Assembly: GCA_945876015.1 (NCBI GenBank)
Contig: CAMCNM010000033.1
Location: 1 to 12,141, forward strand
From: Gemmatimonas phototrophica
Lineage (GTDB): Bacteria; Gemmatimonadota; Gemmatimonadetes; Longimicrobiales; Gaopeijiaceae
Reading direction: 5' to 3'
DNA: 12,141 bases
Shown here: piece by piece, positions 8,544 to 12,141 of the stretch
How positions within the stretch are numbered: the first letter of the stretch is position 1
Layout: the number at the start of each line of letters is the position of its first letter
Made by a program: the position numbers and the translations under genes
Notes under the pieces: generated by a model
What the model was told of the DNA's origin: nothing
Database searches by the model: none
The model's input: the letters and a program-made list of their open reading frames with translations, nothing else

Positions 8544-9221
8544 TCAGCGGCGCACCCCCCCGCCCACCCGTACGAGCGGTCGGAGGCGGGCGAGGGTCGC
8601 CGCCCCGATTCCGCGCACCTCGAGCAGGTCGTCGGGGGTCCGAAAACCTCCCTTCGCCGTCCGTTTCTCGATGATTCTGGCGGCGAGAGCGGGTCCCACC
8701 CCAGGGAGTCGCTCCAGGTCGGCCTGGCTCGCGGCGTTCAGGTCGAGCGCGGCCGGCGCCGCCCTGGTCAGGCGTGGCACCGCCGGTCGGCTCGACGGAG
8801 GAGCCCCACCGCGCACGGTCCGGCCCACCGGCGATCGCTCGAGGAACGGGTGAATCCGCTGCATCGTGGCGGGACCGATCCCAGGCACGTCCAGCAGCTC
8901 GTCCACCGATCCGAACCCGCCCTTCTCCTCGCGCTCGGCCACGATCGCGCGGGCCGCCGCGGGGCCGAGTCCCGGCATCCGGTCCAGCTCCGTATCGGTC
9001 GCCCGGTTCGGGTCGATCCGCTCACCGGCCGCGAGCGGCCGGGCACGGGCGTCGTTCTCCTGTTGCAGGCGACGACTCTCGGCGAGGAGCGCCGGGCCGT
9101 CGTCCTCCGGAGCGGGAAGCGCCGGCGGACCGCGGCGAGCCTCCCAACCGTACCTCGCGGCGCTCACCACCAGGAGGACCGCCGCGGTGCGTGCCAGCAC
9201 GCGAGTCTCGGAATCCGTCAT
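8544..9221 (-). CDS. Membrane-anchored ComEA-like protein with two helix-hairpin-helix domains
   Basis: The 225-residue protein has a short hydrophobic segment (about 10-22) that should act as a membrane anchor or signal, a charged region likely to be coiled (about 40-60), and two copies of the ComEA-type HhH domain. Copy one spans about 69-127 (IDPNRATDTELDRMPGLGP ... DVPGIGPATMQRI) and copy two about 159-217 (LDLNAASQADLERLPGVGP ... EVRGIGAATLARL), joined by a Pro/Arg-rich linker. Each has the N-A-x-x-x-L opening and the GxG hairpins that grip the DNA backbone without sequence preference. In known bacteria ComEA binds incoming double-stranded DNA in the periplasm and ratchets it inward during transformation. 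Most ComEA proteins carry one such domain, so the duplication is unusual. It ends before pilB and follows the SprA-like gene by 69 bases. No clear ribosome binding site precedes its ATG. A non-competence DNA-binding role remains possible. Confidence 0.82.
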   Translation of the reverse strand: MTDSETRVLARTAAVLLVVSAARYGWEARRGPPALPAPEDDGPALLAESRRLQQENDARARPLAAGERIDPNRATDTELDRMPGLGPAAARAIVAEREEKGGFGSVDELLDVPGIGPATMQRIHPFLERSPVGRTVRGGAPPSSRPAVPRLTRAAPAALDLNAASQADLERLPGVGPALAARIIEKRTAKGGFRTPDDLLEVRGIGAATLARLRPLVRVGGGVRR

Positions 9222-9242
9222 GTGCGCCGCAGGGTCGGGTGG

Positions 9243-9273
9243 GCTCGAAGTGCAGTACGATCGGCACTCGAGC
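9243..9273. other. Hairpin between the SprA-like and ComEA-like genes
   Basis: GCTCGAAGTGC (9243-9253) pairs with GCACTCGAGC (9264-9273) with one bulged A and a ten-base loop. It fills much of the 69-base gap after the SprA-like stop. It may attenuate transcription into the ComEA-like gene or stabilise a message end. No T-run follows, so this is a structural observation only. Confidence 0.3.
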
Positions 9274-9290
9274 GGGGCGCGGGGATGGGT

Positions 9291-12141
9291 CTACGGGATG
9301 GGCCGGATGGGCAGCTCGCCCGCCTCGAACGTGAACTGCCCGAAGAGCCCGAGCTGAAGCTGGGTGGAACCGCTGCGCTGCCCGATGAACGACTGGCGGT
9401 TCACGAAGCTCGCGTTGAGCCCCATCTCGAGCCCGGACACGCGCGTGTCCACCGAGAGGTTGAGGCTCCGGTTGATCTGATCGACGAACGCGACGCACGA
9501 GGGACGCCCCGCCACCCGTCGGCAGTCGCGCTCGGCGACGAGGCCCCAAACCAGCGCCAGACAGAGCGGCCGATCGAACGCGATCGGCAGCCACGCGGGC
9601 GGCATGACGGTGGAGCTGAGCGCGACCCGGTGGTTCGCGCGGCCGCGCTCGGTCTCCCCCGTGGGATCCCTCCCCTCTCCCGTGCGGAACGCGCCGCGGT
9701 AACTGAGCGAAGCGTCGCCCGCCCAGGTGATCGTCAGATCCGCGGGAATCTGCAGGTCCTCGTCGTTCCTCACCTGCCCGCCACCGAACACCGTTCTCCG
9801 CTCGACGAGCTGTGCGCCGGAGCCGAGCGTCACCCGGAAGGATCCGGGAATCCTCAGGTCGCGGATCGAGACGCGCACGTCGGGCCAGGTATCGATCAGG
9901 ATGCTCCGGTCGCTGTGCGTGTCGAGCGTCGTGCCGCGCGTGCGCGCCCAGCCGACGTCGGTCGCGAAGGGTCCGAAGGCCAGGCCGGACCCGAGCGTCA
10001 CGGTGCGGCGGTCCGTCACGAACGCGGCGGTGTCGCCGTCCTCGTAGCGGAACTCGCGGTGCTCGCCCCATCCGAGCTGGAAGGCGGTACCCGGATCCAC
10101 CACGTCCTGATGGAAGCGCGACGCCACGCCGTCCTGCCAGACCACGCTCAAGGGCCGGAGGCCCCGCAAGAACAACGCGAGGATGCTGGTCGGGTCGGTC
10201 GCCAGCATCGTCCCGGCCAGCGGCCGCGGGTCGAGCGCCAACGAGGAGCGCACGTCGCGCTGGCCATCCGCGGTGCGCGGGAGCCCGAGCGTATCGCCGC
10301 CCGAAGCGGTGCGCCGCGCGAAGGTGGCGTTCCTGTCCGAGAGATACCGCGTGCTCCAGGTGACGTCGTAGCGGAGCCAGGACGTCAGCTGCGGCCGGAA
10401 GGTGATGCGCGTGCGCAGGTCGCGGTGCGTCTCCCAACCGAGATCGAGCCCGGCGATGCCGCCGCGCTCGCGCGCGAGCAGTGCCTGCAGCTCGGGATCG
10501 GTCACCGCGCGCTCGGGATCGAGCAGGTCTCGGTCGGTGAGCACGGTGAAGTCCGCGGTGAGCGACGGCAGCGGACGAAGTCGGAGCTCGGCGGCGGTCT
10601 CCATCGCCTGCCGTGGAAGCTCGGTGGGGAGGGCGGCGCTGTCCGCCGGGGTCGCGATGATCCGGTCGAAACGGATGATCGTCGCGTCCTGCCGGTTCCA
10701 CGCGCTGCCGAGCGAGAAGCGCTCGGGCGACCAGCGCAGACGGGCGCCCACCACCGGCTCCTCGAGGAAACGCGGCAGGATCGCCCGCGCCACGCCCTCG
10801 AGGAACGAGGGAAGCAGCGGGAAGTCCCGGACGGCGAGCGCGCGCGCGTATCCGAGGCGGGCGTCCACCCCGCTCGCCCTCTGGTCGCTCGTGATCGACC
10901 CGTTCGATCCTCCGTACCACCCGACCTGCGCGTCGATTCCGTCGAGGAGCGCACCCACGATCGGATTGCCGGAGGGCGTGCGCTTGCGGAACCCCAGGCT
11001 CACGCGGGTCTGGTCGCTTCCCGTGGTGCGAAGCCCCTGGATCAGGTCCGCCCGCACGTCGCTGTTCGGCAGGTACGTCGGATCGAGCGCGGTCTGATCG
11101 TGCGAGACGATGAGCGGGAGATCCACGCCCCAGGACCCGGGCAGGAACCGATCGAGCCGGAATACCGAGGCCAACGTGAGAAGCTGGTCGGTCTGATAGC
11201 TGGGCCGCTCCTCCAGCTGGCGGAAGTTCGCTCCGCGGCTCCGGAGCGTGAGCCGCACGTCCGCGAAGTCCGCGGCGCTCAGATCGAGGTCCAGGTGGCC
11301 CGCGCCTCCCGGCGTCCGCACCCCGCGCGACAGGCGCAGCTCGTCCACCCAGATCTCGCCGCTGAACGGCGCGCCGTCGTTCCACACGCCGACCGACATC
11401 TCGCGCACGTTCGCCAGGTCGGGGCCGCGCCCGCGGTCGCGCAGCACGACCGCGTACGTCGAGTCCGCGCTCCAGAATTGCACGGGCGGCGCGCCCGGAG
11501 CCCGCGGCGAGCGGCTCAGCCATTGCTCGGCGCGCACGCGCAGCGTCTCCCACTCCTCGAAGTCCACCACGACCTCCGGAAGCCAATCGCTCTGGGTCAC
11601 CCCGGCCGGGTTGCTCGGAGACCCGAGCCGGGTCCGGTAGAGATAGAAGTTGTCGGTATCCTTCCCGACCCTGAAGTAGAAGTAGCGCGGCCGGTCCGAG
11701 CCGAAGTCGCCGAACCGGGGCACGACCCACAGACGAGCCTCGCGATATTCGAGGAAGTCGCGCGGCTGCTGCGGGAAGCGCTGGTAGACCTCCGCGCGCT
11801 CGCCGGTGCCGAGGTCGTCGAAGCGGAGTCCGAGTCCTTTCTCGTTGAACTCCACCCCCTGACCGCCGAACGCGAGGGTCGGGTCGGACAGCTGCTCGAG
11901 CACGCGCGGCGGCGACTCGTACGCGCTGCCCTCGGTGACGCGCGACACCGAGCCGACCTCCAGCCGCCCGAATCCCGAGGCCAGCGTGTCCCCGATCATC
12001 CCCGCGAGAACACCCTCGCCGGCGCGCTTGATCCAGCGCGACCCCACCAGACCCATGCGCGCGAGCGTGACCGACGTCGGACGCCGGCTCGCCACCGTCA
12101 CCCGAAGGTGCTTGACCGCGCGCAGGTCCGCCTCCGTAATC
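9291..12141 (-). CDS. sprA: SprA-like type IX secretion translocon, C-terminal part (5' end beyond window)
   Basis: The minus-strand frame is open from the right edge (12140) to the TAG at 9293-9291, giving 949 visible residues; the GTG at 12101 is only an internal codon, because the 13 codons before it (ITEADLRAVKHLR) continue the same fold. SprA is a very large outer-membrane barrel, over 2,000 residues in Bacteroidota, that forms the protein-conducting channel of type IX secretion and is needed for gliding. Family hallmarks, numbered from that GTG, are RYFYFRVGKDTDNFYLYR at 139-156, VVVDFEEWETLR at 177-188 and GEIWVDELRLSRG at 248-260. The remainder is dominated by alternating polar and hydrophobic strands typical of a barrel, ending in FTFEAGELPIRPIP. 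Three cysteines lie close to the C-terminus. No other type IX gene is in the window. The family call rests on recalled motifs, without an alignment. Confidence 0.85.
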   Translation of the reverse strand, partial: ITEADLRAVKHLRVTVASRRPTSVTLARMGLVGSRWIKRAGEGVLAGMIGDTLASGFGRLEVGSVSRVTEGSAYESPPRVLEQLSDPTLAFGGQGVEFNEKGLGLRFDDLGTGERAEVYQRFPQQPRDFLEYREARLWVVPRFGDFGSDRPRYFYFRVGKDTDNFYLYRTRLGSPSNPAGVTQSDWLPEVVVDFEEWETLRVRAEQWLSRSPRAPGAPPVQFWSADSTYAVVLRDRGRGPDLANVREMSVGVWNDGAPFSGEIWVDELRLSRGVRTPGGAGHLDLDLSAADFADVRLTLRSRGANFRQLEERPSYQTDQLLTLASVFRLDRFLPGSWGVDLPLIVSHDQTALDPTYLPNSDVRADLIQGLRTTGSDQTRVSLGFRKRTPSGNPIVGALLDGIDAQVGWYGGSNGSITSDQRASGVDARLGYARALAVRDFPLLPSFLEGVARAILPRFLEEPVVGARLRWSPERFSLGSAWNRQDATIIRFDRIIATPADSAALPTELPRQAMETAAELRLRPLPSLTADFTVLTDRDLLDPERAVTDPELQALLARERGGIAGLDLGWETHRDLRTRITFRPQLTSWLRYDVTWSTRYLSDRNATFARRTASGGDTLGLPRTADGQRDVRSSLALDPRPLAGTMLATDPTSILALFLRGLRPLSVVWQDGVASRFHQDVVDPGTAFQLGWGEHREFRYEDGDTAAFVTDRRTVTLGSGLAFGPFATDVGWARTRGTTLDTHSDRSILIDTWPDVRVSIRDLRIPGSFRVTLGSGAQLVERRTVFGGGQVRNDEDLQIPADLTITWAGDASLSYRGAFRTGEGRDPTGETERGRANHRVALSSTVMPPAWLPIAFDRPLCLALVWGLVAERDCRRVAGRPSCVAFVDQINRSLNLSVDTRVSGLEMGLNASFVNRQSFIGQRSGSTQLQLGLFGQFTFEAGELPIRPIP

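Noticed and set aside
9022..11730. A 902-codon open frame on the minus strand overlapping the SprA-like and ComEA-like genes
   Set aside because: It is a shifted frame of the SprA-like gene, full of Arg, Ala, Gly and Pro with no recognisable motif, while the SprA frame carries family signatures over its whole length.

Overview
The window is a high-GC stretch of bacterial chromosome with ordinary, densely packed genes on both strands. One partial gene points to the lineage: the right edge holds the C-terminal ~949 residues of a SprA-like outer-membrane protein, the translocon of the type IX secretion / gliding-motility machinery. That family belongs to the Bacteroidota and the wider FCB assemblage. 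With a clearly high GC content, a FCB-related phylum such as Gemmatimonadota or Candidatus Eisenbacteria fits better than Bacteroidota proper. This placement is inference from gene content and base composition only.

Layout, left to right. (1) 1-656, minus: a class I SAM-dependent methyltransferase cut by the left edge. (2) 867-2354, plus: S-adenosylhomocysteine hydrolase (ahcY), divergent from the methyltransferase, so a SAM consumer and the enzyme that removes its SAH by-product flank one intergenic region. (3) 2355-2665: a non-coding gap with an in-frame fragment that resembles the end of a response-regulator receiver domain, followed by a strong hairpin. (4) 3155-5020, minus: an ABC exporter half-transporter, followed on the same strand by a very basic Lys/Ala/Pro-rich histone-H1-like protein (2666-3091). 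(5) 5059-5262, minus: an orphan PilT-type C-terminus. (6) 5409-6545 and 6584-8314, minus: pilT and pilB, the retraction and extension ATPases of type IV pili, in one transcription unit with a candidate promoter at 8460-8489. (7) 8544-9221, minus: a membrane-anchored protein with two ComEA-type helix-hairpin-helix domains. (8) 9291-12141, minus: the partial SprA-like gene.

The pilus motors and the ComEA-like DNA-binding protein lie next to each other and could serve together in pilus-driven DNA uptake, though neither pilC nor comEC is visible. SprA belongs to a different envelope system and may be next to them by chance. Apart from ahcY, every gene reads leftward. I found no mobile element, CRISPR array, tRNA, rRNA or defence locus, and nothing that amounts to a clearly new system. 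The most unusual items are the tandem-HhH ComEA, the orphan PilT tail, the receiver-domain remnant and the lysine-rich protein.
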